DNA of 64,000 nucleotides from JBBQVS01 sp964657325. Its GTDB lineage: Bacteria; Chloroflexota; Ktedonobacteria; Ktedonobacterales; Ktedonobacteraceae. The stretch's first letter is position 1. Each line of letters opens with the position of its first letter. The translations under genes and the position numbers were made by a program. Below, piece by piece: positions 25,813 to 33,961 of this stretch. The stretch covers positions 45,674 to 109,673 of the forward strand of contig CAZZVE010000001.1 in the NCBI GenBank assembly GCA_964657325.1. The letters run 5' to 3'. The notes under the pieces are model-generated. The model did not search any database. It saw only the letters and a program-made list of their open reading frames with translations, and was not told where the DNA came from.

Positions 25813-25903
25813 CATGACAGGGGCAAGCCCTGTCACTACTATACACGAGCTTCGTCATGTAGCGACAGATAGTATAGTAGTGACAGGGCTTGCCCCTGTC
25901 ATG
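25813..25903. repeat. Inverted-repeat element, family B, long copy
   Basis: Perfect arms of 32 bp (25813-25844, 25872-25903), with GACAGGGGCAAGCCC and CACTACTATAC in the left arm, around a 27-nt centre. The core matches the short hairpin at 14733-14753. It lies between msrA and the Sua5 gene, both rightward, so it may act as a terminator for msrA. Confidence 0.85.
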
Positions 25904-26002
25904 TCCTATTTTGGTAGCACACATGTTTCGTCAGGTTCTGTGTTACAATCTCTATATTCAATTCTTTCTCTTAATAAGTTTCATTGGAGTTCTCTACGCA
26001 AG

Positions 26003-27076
26003 ATGTACCATACAGAAGTATTACGTGTCAACGAAAATCACCCTAATGCATTTATTATTGAACGGGCGGCCTCTTTACTCAGGGAAGGGCAAGTTGTCGT
26101 TTTTCCTACCGAAACCGTGTACGGGCTTGGTGGTGATGCGATGCAGCCGCAAGCATTGAAACGTATATTTGCGGCGAAAGAACGTCCTTACAGCGACCCA
26201 TTAATTGTACATATTGCCGACGTAGAGGCACTTGAGTTGCTTGTCACTACACTACCTGAACAGGCGAAGCTCCTCGCAAATATGTTCTGGCCTGGTCCAC
26301 TGACAATGATACTTCCAGCCAGTCCTCGCGTTCCCAAACTTGTCACGGCTGGTCTGTCCACTGTCGCAGTACGCATGCCGCGCCATGCTGTTGCACTGGC
26401 CCTCATTCGTGCGACGGGTTCACCTATCGCGGCACCAAGTGCCAACCGTTTTATGCACGTCAGCCCAACAACCGCACAACACGCGCTGACCGACCTTGAT
26501 GGACGTGTGCCACTTATCCTTGATAGTGGTCCATGCGAAGTTGGCGTAGAGTCAACAGTACTCGACCTTGGCGCACCCACACCCACGGTTCTACGTCCAG
26601 GTGGAATTAGTCTGGAAGCGTTACAGCACATTTTGCCAGAAGTAGTCTATCATAAAACATTAAGCCTCGAAAAACAGGATGAGCATAAAGCACAAACTGC
26701 ACCAGGGCAACTACTTACTCACTACGCACCAAGTGTCCCTACATTCCTTTTTGAAGGACCAACACAAGCGGTGGATCGCGCTATGCTTGCGGAGATACAG
26801 AGCAGACAGGCACAGAATGAGCGTGTCGGCGTACTGATTGCCGATGAAGATATTCCTACGTTTGCCATCAGTGGCGCACGCATCTACACGTTAGGGAGCG
26901 CGAGCGAACCAGGACAGATAGCCACAAATCTCTTCGCAGGCTTACGCACGCTTGAGGAGGCAGGTGTACAAAGTATCCTCTGTCGCAGCTTTACAGAGCA
27001 AGGGCTTGGTTTAGCGATTCGGGACCGACTTCGTAAAGCTGCCGGTGGCAAGGTTATCTCAGTCAACCTTGACTGA
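26003..27076 (+). CDS. L-threonylcarbamoyladenylate synthase, Sua5 type
   Basis: From the ATG at 26003 the protein is 357 residues. The YrdC/TsaC domain shows FPTETVYGLGG near residue 35, KERPYSDPLIVHI, the PGPLTMIL strand, VAVRMPRH and the nucleotide site APSANRF. After VLRPGG a linker leads to the C-terminal Sua5 domain (about 225-357) that distinguishes Sua5 from the shorter TsaC. The enzyme makes threonylcarbamoyl-AMP from threonine, bicarbonate and ATP for the t6A37 base of tRNA. The open frame reaches further upstream across the family B repeat and cannot be coding there. TTGGAG is 13 nt before this ATG. Its stop overlaps the convergent permease gene by 14 nt. Confidence 0.93.
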   Translation: MYHTEVLRVNENHPNAFIIERAASLLREGQVVVFPTETVYGLGGDAMQPQALKRIFAAKERPYSDPLIVHIADVEALELLVTTLPEQAKLLANMFWPGPLTMILPASPRVPKLVTAGLSTVAVRMPRHAVALALIRATGSPIAAPSANRFMHVSPTTAQHALTDLDGRVPLILDSGPCEVGVESTVLDLGAPTPTVLRPGGISLEALQHILPEVVYHKTLSLEKQDEHKAQTAPGQLLTHYAPSVPTFLFEGPTQAVDRAMLAEIQSRQAQNERVGVLIADEDIPTFAISGARIYTLGSASEPGQIATNLFAGLRTLEEAGVQSILCRSFTEQGLGLAIRDRLRKAAGGKVISVNLD

Positions 27077-28481
27077 CCTCCGGTTTGCGAGTCTCACGTC
27101 CTGGTCTACGCCGCGTTGTCGCCGCACGTTTCGCGGCAGCATTTTTGCGTAGGCGTGGCACGACAAGAAAGACATAGAGCGTCGAGAGCACGAATACAAA
27201 CAGCGTCAGCACAAGGGGCACGCCTGGAAAAACACCCGCAGTACCGGCCCCAAGTGAAGCAAGTATACCGAGCAAGCCAAAGATAATCACTGTGGCTATA
27301 GGAATAATAAGGCCACCACGGATACGGAATGACCGTTCCGCGTTTGGCTGCCGTCGGCGCAATTGTAGGACACATAGACCTGCTACTGTGTAGATCAATG
27401 CCTCAAGTACTGAACCAACAAGAATTAATAACTGAAATTGGCCTGTGAGGAAGATGAGAATGGCAATTACTGCCGATGCGCTTGCCAGGACAATCACGGT
27501 TACATATGGGACAGCGTTGTCAATGCTGATATGCGCAAAGATTGGCGGTAGTGTATCTTCACGCGCCGCTGCATACATAAAGCGTGAGGCTGTCGCAAAA
27601 CCGCCGTTAAACGTCATGACCGCCGTCAATAATGTCGCGCCAAGCATTATCCAGATACCCACCTGACCGAGGATAGCCTTTCCTAGCAACATTTGTGGAA
27701 TGGGCGAGGTTGCCAACGCTTGATGCTGGTTATCTATGTGTAGCACGTTGCTAGCAGCAACAGTGAAAAGTGCATAGGACACCAGGAGTAAACCTAAGCC
27801 AACAAACATACCTCTAGGAATGAGTTTGATGTTTGTAATTTCTTCCGACAAAGGTGTTACCCACTCAAAGGCCGAGAAGACAAAGACGCCAATAGCGACC
27901 GCTTGTATCAGATCGAGGGGATGACTTAGTGAGTCGAAGGGTGAACGGAGTTGAAAGCCGTGCTGACTGAGGGCAATCAAAGAAATAATAATGGCTACCG
28001 CTAGAATAGTGTAGGTTGTTATATCCTGCAACAAGCCAGCTAATTTGATGCCGCGTAAGTTCGCACCAAGTGCCAAGCCTAGAATAGCGAGTATCCAGAT
28101 CAGCGATGCCCACGATGGCAGATTCAAGGCATAAGTGATAGCATTGCCAACGATATAGCTATCGGCAGCGATAACAGCGACAATGGTCAGCATGTAGCCG
28201 AAGGAAATAATTAGCGAAAAATTGTCGTTGAACGCCTCCTTCATATACAGGCGAATTGCTGCGGCTGTAGGATAGAGCGCGTTCAGCTCTGAAAAGCAGA
28301 GGGCTGCTAATAGGGCTAATAGGCCAGCGATAAGAATGGCAATCCAGCCTGAGTCACCGCCCACAAGCGAGGCAAGTTGGACACAACCGAGGAGACTAAT
28401 AGCAGCATACGAGAGACCAGCACTAGTCGAGACCACCGTGCGAAACTTTAAGACGCGACGTAGCGCAACGGGTGCATTCAT
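27063..28481 (-). CDS. APC-family amino acid permease
   Basis: The 472-residue protein has about 12 hydrophobic segments, with GLSYAAISLLGCVQLASLVGGDSG at the start and ALCFSELNALYPTAAAIRLYMKEAF in the helix 2-3 region, the usual place of the APC motif. VFSAFEWVTPLSEEI is the helix-6 motif with the conserved Glu. Its sequence sets it apart from the three permeases at the left of the window. GGAGG lies 8 nt before the ATG. The basic C-terminal tail (KRAATTRRRPGRETRKPE) overlaps the end of the Sua5 gene on the other strand. Confidence 0.91.
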   Translation of the reverse strand: MNAPVALRRVLKFRTVVSTSAGLSYAAISLLGCVQLASLVGGDSGWIAILIAGLLALLAALCFSELNALYPTAAAIRLYMKEAFNDNFSLIISFGYMLTIVAVIAADSYIVGNAITYALNLPSWASLIWILAILGLALGANLRGIKLAGLLQDITTYTILAVAIIISLIALSQHGFQLRSPFDSLSHPLDLIQAVAIGVFVFSAFEWVTPLSEEITNIKLIPRGMFVGLGLLLVSYALFTVAASNVLHIDNQHQALATSPIPQMLLGKAILGQVGIWIMLGATLLTAVMTFNGGFATASRFMYAAAREDTLPPIFAHISIDNAVPYVTVIVLASASAVIAILIFLTGQFQLLILVGSVLEALIYTVAGLCVLQLRRRQPNAERSFRIRGGLIIPIATVIIFGLLGILASLGAGTAGVFPGVPLVLTLFVFVLSTLYVFLVVPRLRKNAAAKRAATTRRRPGRETRKPEVSQG

Positions 28482-28638
28482 GCAAGAACCCTCCTGACAT
28501 CGACACTGATTATTGCTGCAAGCGTACTGTATAGCTTAGAAGTTGTCAATGGTTCTCCGCAAGAGCTTTTTAGAAGTCAAATGTCTTGAAAAGCATGCGA
28601 AACGAGAAAGGGAGTTGTAGCTTTGGCTTCATAGAAGG

Positions 28639-29217
28639 TTATAAAATTCGCTCAGCTTTCTTTATCAAGCGAAGTGTTGCGGGTTTGAGAGGCAATGCTG
28701 GAATTTCTGAGAACGAATACCAGCGCAAATCATGTGCTTCAGAACTTGATAACCGGATACTTTTTGGTGACGACGTGAGTAAGAGATAGCGAAAGTCCAA
28801 GTGATAGTGTTCTGGTACATCACGTCGGGCTGGAATACTATGCGCATCGACATCAATAATCATTGGTTGCTCAAAGGAAGAAAAAAACGTGAGGTCGGGC
28901 AATGCAGACTCCTCAATAGCCTCACGCAATGCAATCTGCGATGGATCAAGTTCGCCTTCCCCATGTCCTCCCATTTGAAGCCACAACTGGAGTTTGCGAT
29001 GATACATAAGCAACACATTCTTGCTTACCACATCAACAATCAAAGCAGAACCGGTGATGTGACCTTCTAGACAACTTTGCAGCCAAATATCTGGATATTG
29101 CGCTATCATCTTTTTGACGAATGCGACCGAGGTATACTCTGCTTTATCTTCAGGCATGTATGTATCCAAGCGTTGTAGAAGCACTTGGGAGGCGTATTGC
29201 ATTTTCTCTATATTCAC
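28639..29217 (-). CDS. Nudix hydrolase
   Basis: The 192-residue protein has the Nudix box as GGHGEGELDPSQIALREAIEE followed by SAL, matching G-x5-E-x7-R-E-x-x-E-E. The N-terminal 50 residues are outside the domain. The closing strand DLRWYSFSEIPALPL is common in the group. Its ATG overlaps the stop of the SorC-type regulator upstream by 4 nt (ATGA), so the two are translated together. It therefore belongs to the leftward set with the regulator and probably the methyltransferases. The substrate is not known. Confidence 0.9.
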   Translation of the reverse strand: MNIEKMQYASQVLLQRLDTYMPEDKAEYTSVAFVKKMIAQYPDIWLQSCLEGHITGSALIVDVVSKNVLLMYHRKLQLWLQMGGHGEGELDPSQIALREAIEESALPDLTFFSSFEQPMIIDVDAHSIPARRDVPEHYHLDFRYLLLTSSPKSIRLSSSEAHDLRWYSFSEIPALPLKPATLRLIKKAERIL

Positions 29218-30272
29218 TTCTCACCCAGCAACAGTTGTGCGGTTACATGATCTGTGATTAAAATATTTGCCAGCCCAGCCTTCAATGCAGCACGAATAGC
29301 GGGAACGTAGGAAGGACCGCCACCTGCAACGAGAATCACTTTTGTACCTTCCCGTCTTATTTTTTCCTTGAGACTAGGAATTTCAAAGCCTGATAAACAA
29401 TATGGTTGTGGGTCAAGCATTGTATTAATGCACTGTCCCTCAGCATTAAAAACCCAATGGTTAATGTCTACAGCAGGATGCAATGCCTCCACTGCTTGAA
29501 TCTGTTCTTTGGAGAGTATGCCTTTTAAGATAACTTCATTATTCGTATGAGGAGGCCAAACTCCCATCATAACGATATTTGCCTTCTTATGAAGATCGAC
29601 GGCTTGCTTTATGATGGGATCATTTTGCATCAACTTTGGAAGATATTCTTGAGCATCAGGGGCCGATGAAAAAAACGCAGGCATGCAACACCATGTATGT
29701 TTTCCACCATATGCTTCCGCAATATCAAAGGCAATCAAGTTTGCATCCCCATCACTCGTATGAGCTTGGACGAAACCAATTGTCGCAACGACCCGTACAT
29801 GGGGTAGGAGTTTGCTTGGTTTGAGATAACGTACTACATTACGCATGAACGTCGTACCACCAGAAACAGCTAGCACATCGGTATCAGTAATGAGTTGATC
29901 GAGATAATCGCCAGCAGAGGTTGCGATCTCAATCACAACTTCATCAATAGTTTCATTCTCCAGCATACCCTCAAAGCTACGACCAGGTACAAGCACAACA
30001 TCGTCGAGTTTCAAGTCTGCACGCACCTCGCGCGAAAGGTTACGTAAATAGCCTGTGCGCATATCTGGAACGATAGAAATGCGTACAATTCCACGATCTT
30101 TCGCTTTTTGAAGTGCTTTACTCACAGTCTGTCGAGAGCAAAATTCCCTTTCAGCGATTGTTTCTTGCGAATTGCCATCCTCATAATACATATAGGCAAT
30201 CTTCCGTAAAAACCGTTCGTCAGTGAGTAAGCGAGATTCTGAGCCGTTCGCTTGCGACATCTCTGAAGGCAT
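29214..30272 (-). CDS. SorC-family transcriptional regulator
   Basis: The 352-residue protein begins with an HTH (about 20-65: FLRKIAYMYYEDGNSQETIAERE, SRQTVSKALQKAKDRGIVRI), the typical SorC/DeoR-like DNA-binding part. The sugar-binding domain follows, with LAVSGGTTFMRNVVRYL matching the family motif for the phosphosugar loop, and ILVAGGGPSYVPAIRAALKAGLANILITD at the end. AAAGGAG precedes the ATG by 6-7 nt. SorC proteins respond to phosphorylated sugars and often control their own operon. Here the downstream partner is a Nudix gene and the upstream neighbours are methyltransferases, so the signal is unclear. Confidence 0.93.
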   Translation of the reverse strand: MPSEMSQANGSESRLLTDERFLRKIAYMYYEDGNSQETIAEREFCSRQTVSKALQKAKDRGIVRISIVPDMRTGYLRNLSREVRADLKLDDVVLVPGRSFEGMLENETIDEVVIEIATSAGDYLDQLITDTDVLAVSGGTTFMRNVVRYLKPSKLLPHVRVVATIGFVQAHTSDGDANLIAFDIAEAYGGKHTWCCMPAFFSSAPDAQEYLPKLMQNDPIIKQAVDLHKKANIVMMGVWPPHTNNEVILKGILSKEQIQAVEALHPAVDINHWVFNAEGQCINTMLDPQPYCLSGFEIPSLKEKIRREGTKVILVAGGGPSYVPAIRAALKAGLANILITDHVTAQLLLGEK

Positions 30273-30323
30273 AGTGGCACTCCTTTTCTATCTGAAGATA
30301 GAGCGAATGTACAACAGTCAGAA

Positions 30324-31208
30324 TTATTTCGTTTGCGGAAGAGGTTTGTATCCCCATGCAGTAAGGTGGGGCCAGATCGCAAGGAAATTTGGCTGCTCCA
30401 TGTCCTTAATGCATTGGCGATGGAGGGCATCATAATTTTCTGGAATGCCTCCCCATTTCTGAATAAATGGACGAGTCATCTGAAATATTGAATCCATATC
30501 TTCTTCATAAGCCTCTCCTTCTGGCGTCCCGGCTCGAAACTCTAAAGAATAGGACTTAGTTTGCACACCCTCACACCAACTTTTCGTGAGGAGTTCGGCC
30601 AAATGACTTGTTAAACCCGCATAGTCTTGTGCAAAAAGGTGTCCAGCTTGATATAAAGCACGTGTCCCTAAATCATTCAGTTGAGTCATTGCCTGACTTG
30701 TACTCTTGGAACCACTCTCACATTCGGTAAGACGAATAATTCCTCCTGGACGAACAACGCGTTGTATTTCAAGAAGAAGACCAAGCCATTCCCAGGTGCG
30801 CACAAAACCTATGCCAAATCGCAGGTTAACTAGATCAAACGAGTTGTCAGGAAATTCAAGCTTCTTCAAAGCATCCATGACATGAAATTCAACACGGTTT
30901 TCGAGTCCCTGTGTTTTTGCCTGAGCACGCGAATAGTCAACCATCACTGGATTGATGTCGATACCTACAAGGTTCATTTCAGGATAGGTCTCAGCAGCTT
31001 CTAACACCCATCCTCCTGCACCGCAGCCAATCTCAAGCACACGATGAAAGATACCTGGATCGGGTTGTTCTGGCAAAACACCGCCCATTGCGCTTGTAAT
31101 CATGCGACTCTGAACGATGAGGCGAAGTATCTCTGCCTTTTTCTTTCTCTCGCTAATAACATAGGTACTTGCACTACTGCTTTTTTGGGAGTTGTTAGAA
31201 GATTGCAT
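30324..31208 (-). CDS. SAM-dependent methyltransferase, class I (copy 1)
   Basis: The 294-residue protein has the Rossmann methyltransferase motifs: I as VLEIGCGAGGW, the acidic residue after strand 2 in LVGIDINP, VMDALKKLEFPDNSFDLVNLRF for motifs II-III and VVRPGGIIRLTECE for post-motif. The C-terminal 120 residues are shared only with its neighbour at 31284-32168, with which it is about three-quarters identical and equal in length. The pair is a recent tandem duplication. No substrate is evident; small molecules such as quinones or natural-product precursors are the usual targets. Confidence 0.92.
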   Translation of the reverse strand: MQSSNNSQKSSSASTYVISERKKKAEILRLIVQSRMITSAMGGVLPEQPDPGIFHRVLEIGCGAGGWVLEAAETYPEMNLVGIDINPVMVDYSRAQAKTQGLENRVEFHVMDALKKLEFPDNSFDLVNLRFGIGFVRTWEWLGLLLEIQRVVRPGGIIRLTECESGSKSTSQAMTQLNDLGTRALYQAGHLFAQDYAGLTSHLAELLTKSWCEGVQTKSYSLEFRAGTPEGEAYEEDMDSIFQMTRPFIQKWGGIPENYDALHRQCIKDMEQPNFLAIWPHLTAWGYKPLPQTK

Positions 31209-31283
31209 AGTACACTTTCCTTTTTGTCCCTAGTCTCAATAAGCCTTTTTCTATGTGAAGATAAAGGGAATGCATGACCAGAA

Positions 31284-32168
31284 TTATTTCACCAATGTAA
31301 GAGGTTTACGTCCCCATGCAGTAAGGTGAGGCCAGATTGCAAAGAAGTCTGCTTGCTCCATATCTTTGTGGGATTGTCGATAAAGAGTGTCATAATTTTC
31401 TGGAATGCCTCCCCATTTCTGAACAAATGGGCGTGTCATTTGGAAGACATACTCCATGTCTTCTTTGAAAGCCTCTCCTTCTGGTGTCCCAGCTCGAAAT
31501 TCCAGGGGATAAGACTTAACCTGCACTTCTTCGCACCAACTCTTCGTGAGAAGTTCTGCTAAATGACCTGTAATACCTGTAGTTTCTTCTGTGAAAAGGT
31601 GTCCAGCCTTGTAAAAGGCGTGTAACAACACTTCATGAAGTTGTGACGTTGCTTGGCTTGTGCCGTAGGTCCCAATTTCACAATCAGTAAGACGGATAAT
31701 TCCTCCCGGGCGAACAACACGCTGCATTTCAAGCAGAAGATTAGGCCATTCCCAAGTACGTACAAAACTTGCTCCAAATCGCAGGTTAACTAGATCAAAC
31801 GAGTTCTCAGGAAATTCAAGTTTCTTCAAAGCATCCATGACATGAAATTCAACACGGTTTTCGAGTCCCTGCGTTTTTGCTTGAGTACGAGAATAGTCAA
31901 TCATCAATGGATTGATGTCAATACCTACAAGGTTCATTTCAGGATAGGTCTCGGCCGCTTCTAACATCCATCCTCCAGTGCCACAGCCAACGTCAAGAAC
32001 ATGACGAAAAATGCCTGCATCGGATTGCTCTGATAGAACGCCACCCATCGCTGTCGTAATCATATGGCTTTGAAGAGTGAGACGGAGGAGTTCAGTCTTT
32101 TTCTTATTCTGGTACATAACATAGGTACTTGCACTATCACTTTTTTTGGAGTTGCTAGAAGATGGCAT
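31284..32168 (-). CDS. SAM-dependent methyltransferase, class I (copy 2)
   Basis: From the ATG at 32168 (AAGGAAAG 7-8 nt upstream) it is 294 residues, the same as the downstream copy. The open frame extends 84 codons further but has no ribosome site and no match in the paralogue. Motif I is VLDVGCGTGGW and the acidic residue lies in LVGIDINP. Long DNA stretches of 30 nt or more are identical between the copies, for example around 31830-31860 and 30870-30900. The short sequences before copy 1 and before the SorC gene also resemble each other (CTATCTTCA-type motif), showing that the duplication covered the intergenic part too. Confidence 0.92.
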   Translation of the reverse strand: MPSSSNSKKSDSASTYVMYQNKKKTELLRLTLQSHMITTAMGGVLSEQSDAGIFRHVLDVGCGTGGWMLEAAETYPEMNLVGIDINPLMIDYSRTQAKTQGLENRVEFHVMDALKKLEFPENSFDLVNLRFGASFVRTWEWPNLLLEMQRVVRPGGIIRLTDCEIGTYGTSQATSQLHEVLLHAFYKAGHLFTEETTGITGHLAELLTKSWCEEVQVKSYPLEFRAGTPEGEAFKEDMEYVFQMTRPFVQKWGGIPENYDTLYRQSHKDMEQADFFAIWPHLTAWGRKPLTLVK

Positions 32169-32670
32169 GCTGGTACTTTCCTTTTTGTCCCAAGTCTCAA
32201 TGAGCCTTCCACATAGTTTGCGCTCTACTATTATGCACACTTTGCAGGTGCAGCAAATATTCCTCTTGTAGTACGCATTATACGTATATATGCATGGCTT
32301 GTCTAGTAGTGATACTTCAAGCAAAGAGTTGAACACTCGTCTCTTTAAATACCTATGTTGTTCATATTTTTCAAAAAAGAGCATCATGCTACAAATATGA
32401 AAATCACTGCATACTGTCAAATATTTTGACTATTTTTACTTATGTATGTTTTACTGATAATATTCTGCATATGCATATCAGATAACACATATCTGACAAA
32501 TGCTCCATTTTTTACATATTCTGTAAAATGTGTTGATTATTGCAAAGAGTATGTTATTCTTCTCTAAAGGTACCACATTCTCATATCGTAGTACCTAATT
32601 TACTATCCAGACTAAAGCTATATACATGGCTTCGCGGCAAGAGACGAACCCATAAGAGGAAAACAACGTC
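32169..32670. other. Divergent control region between methyltransferase and radical-SAM genes
   Basis: AT-rich and without a supported gene. It contains three short perfect inverted repeats: 32416-32430 (GTCAAA-3-TTTGAC), 32478-32496 (TCAGATA-5-TATCTGA) and 32510-32528 (TTTTACA-5-TGTAAAA). Confidence 0.6.
32416..32528. promoter_or_regulatory. Three operator-like inverted repeats in the divergent region
   Basis: Arms of 6-7 bp with 3-5 nt spacers, each perfect but of different sequence, lie within 113 nt. The SorC-type regulator encoded downstream could bind one of them; this is not shown by sequence alone. Confidence 0.35.
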
Positions 32671-33510
32671 ATGAAGAAGAGGCTTCTATTTAAAGTTGAG
32701 AAGAATCGTGTTCTTGTGCCTGTTGGAGAGCCATGTCCATTTGGATGTAAGTACTGCTACACGCGAGGGGGAGAGGTAGGACTATCCAAGCTTGATACTG
32801 ATGATGTCCTCTATCAATTCGAGCAATTTGCGCAAAATGCTTCCTTTGAAACTATTCAATTTGGATATGATGGTGATCCTTTTGCGCGTCCTGCACGAGG
32901 TGTTGCCATGTTACAACGATTAGCGACGCTAGGAAAGAACCTGAACTTTAGTACGAAGGCATCGTTAGATACATCTACACTCAATGCACTTGCAGCAATT
33001 CAACAACACATGGAGAAGAATGGGAGGATGTTAAGCGCGTTGATATCTGTCAGTTGCTGGAACTCCGCGTCCACTATAGAGCCTCATACTCCTTCTCCGA
33101 GCGAACGGATGAGAACGATTGTCAACCTGAAGCGGATAGGAGTACCTGCCTTTATTGCTGTGCGCCCCATTTTGCCACATATCTCTGACCTGGAATATCA
33201 GAACATTGCGCTAGAGGGGATACATGCAGGCTGTGATGGGTTTGTCCTGGGACCGCTCTATGCTGATGACCGAGGGCAGTTCGTGCGTTTTATTCCCCCA
33301 GAAATACTCACAAGTGTTCCTCATCGAAAGAATGTAGTTTCCTGGTCTGCCCATCAGCCAACATGGACACGTTATGAAGATGAAAAACGTCTTCATCGTC
33401 TTAGTGCCATGATTGAACGAAAAGGGGGAACGGTATATGTCTCCTCGGCGGATGCAATGGCGACAGTAGATCAAAGACTGTCCGGTTCACCTCTCCTCAT
33501 AGGAGCATAA
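32671..33510 (+). CDS. Radical SAM protein (SplB-like group)
   Basis: The 279-residue protein has the cluster motif C-x3-C-x2-C near the N-terminus in EPCPFGCKYCYT, followed by a partial TIM barrel (FGYDGDPFARP, then LNFSTKASLD). The pattern with the motif before a short barrel and NFSTKA resembles the SplB-like radical-SAM group (COG1533). GAGGAAAA precedes the ATG by about 11 nt. It should cleave SAM to a 5'-deoxyadenosyl radical; no substrate can be named. A 69-residue protein gene follows after 150 nt. Confidence 0.88.
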   Translation: MKKRLLFKVEKNRVLVPVGEPCPFGCKYCYTRGGEVGLSKLDTDDVLYQFEQFAQNASFETIQFGYDGDPFARPARGVAMLQRLATLGKNLNFSTKASLDTSTLNALAAIQQHMEKNGRMLSALISVSCWNSASTIEPHTPSPSERMRTIVNLKRIGVPAFIAVRPILPHISDLEYQNIALEGIHAGCDGFVLGPLYADDRGQFVRFIPPEILTSVPHRKNVVSWSAHQPTWTRYEDEKRLHRLSAMIERKGGTVYVSSADAMATVDQRLSGSPLLIGA

Positions 33511-33660
33511 TAGAGTTTCAATTCAACAAAGGAACGTGTTTTTCGTTCCACACGAGAGAAAGAGCAAAGCAAATAATAAGCGTAAGTTACGTGGTGATAT
33601 TCCTGTTAGGTAGCAGTTTTTGCTGTTACTTTTTTTATATTAAAGGAGGGAATGTAGATA

Positions 33661-33870
33661 ATGACAGAGAACGTAGTCACATCAATAGATAAAGAGCCAC
33701 ATTCTCAGTTAAAGCTAGGTGCGTTTACCTTTGTAAGAGAGAAGACAGGACGCATTGTGCTTAACGTGGATGCCGATAGTGGTTTGTATCCACTCAGACT
33801 CACGAATGAACAAACATCCATGCTTGCACAATGGCTACATACTTTTCAGGAGGACACTACAAGGTTTTAA
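33661..33870 (+). CDS. Small hypothetical protein (69 residues)
   Basis: The ATG at 33661 has GGAGGG 10 nt upstream, a strong ribosome site. The protein has a polar start, two predicted beta strands (LKLGAFTFVREK, GRIVLNVDADS) and a C-terminal helix (TNEQTSMLAQWLHTFQ). It has no Cys, so it does not look like a ranthipeptide-type precursor, but it follows a radical-SAM gene by 150 nt. I do not recognise a family. A strong terminator follows at 33878. Confidence 0.6.
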   Translation: MTENVVTSIDKEPHSQLKLGAFTFVREKTGRIVLNVDADSGLYPLRLTNEQTSMLAQWLHTFQEDTTRF

Positions 33871-33877
33871 TCTGGTC

Positions 33878-33946
33878 AGGGCTTGCCCATCGCGGAGAGT
33901 GGTGTGTACTTTCTTTACGTACCACTCTCCGCGATGGGCAAGCCCT
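33878..33946. terminator. Bidirectional terminator with 26-bp perfect arms
   Basis: Arms 33878-33903 and 33921-33946 (AGGGCTTGCCCATCGCGGAG at the start) around a 17-nt loop. It separates the convergent small gene and desaturase gene. The GGGCTTGCCC end recalls the family B repeats. Confidence 0.85.
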
Positions 33947-33961
33947 CTTCCTTTATTACAG

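Noticed and set aside
25640..26002. Upstream extension of the Sua5 frame
   Set aside because: It overlaps msrA and crosses a palindromic repeat; the protein family starts near the ATG at 26003.
32169..32420. N-terminal extension of the second methyltransferase
   Set aside because: Absent in the tandem paralogue, rich in Cys and Tyr from AT-rich DNA, and the ATG at 32168 has its own ribosome site.
33661..33870. Call as a classical Cys-rich radical-SAM peptide precursor
   Set aside because: No Cys and a folded-looking pattern; kept only as an open possibility in the findings.
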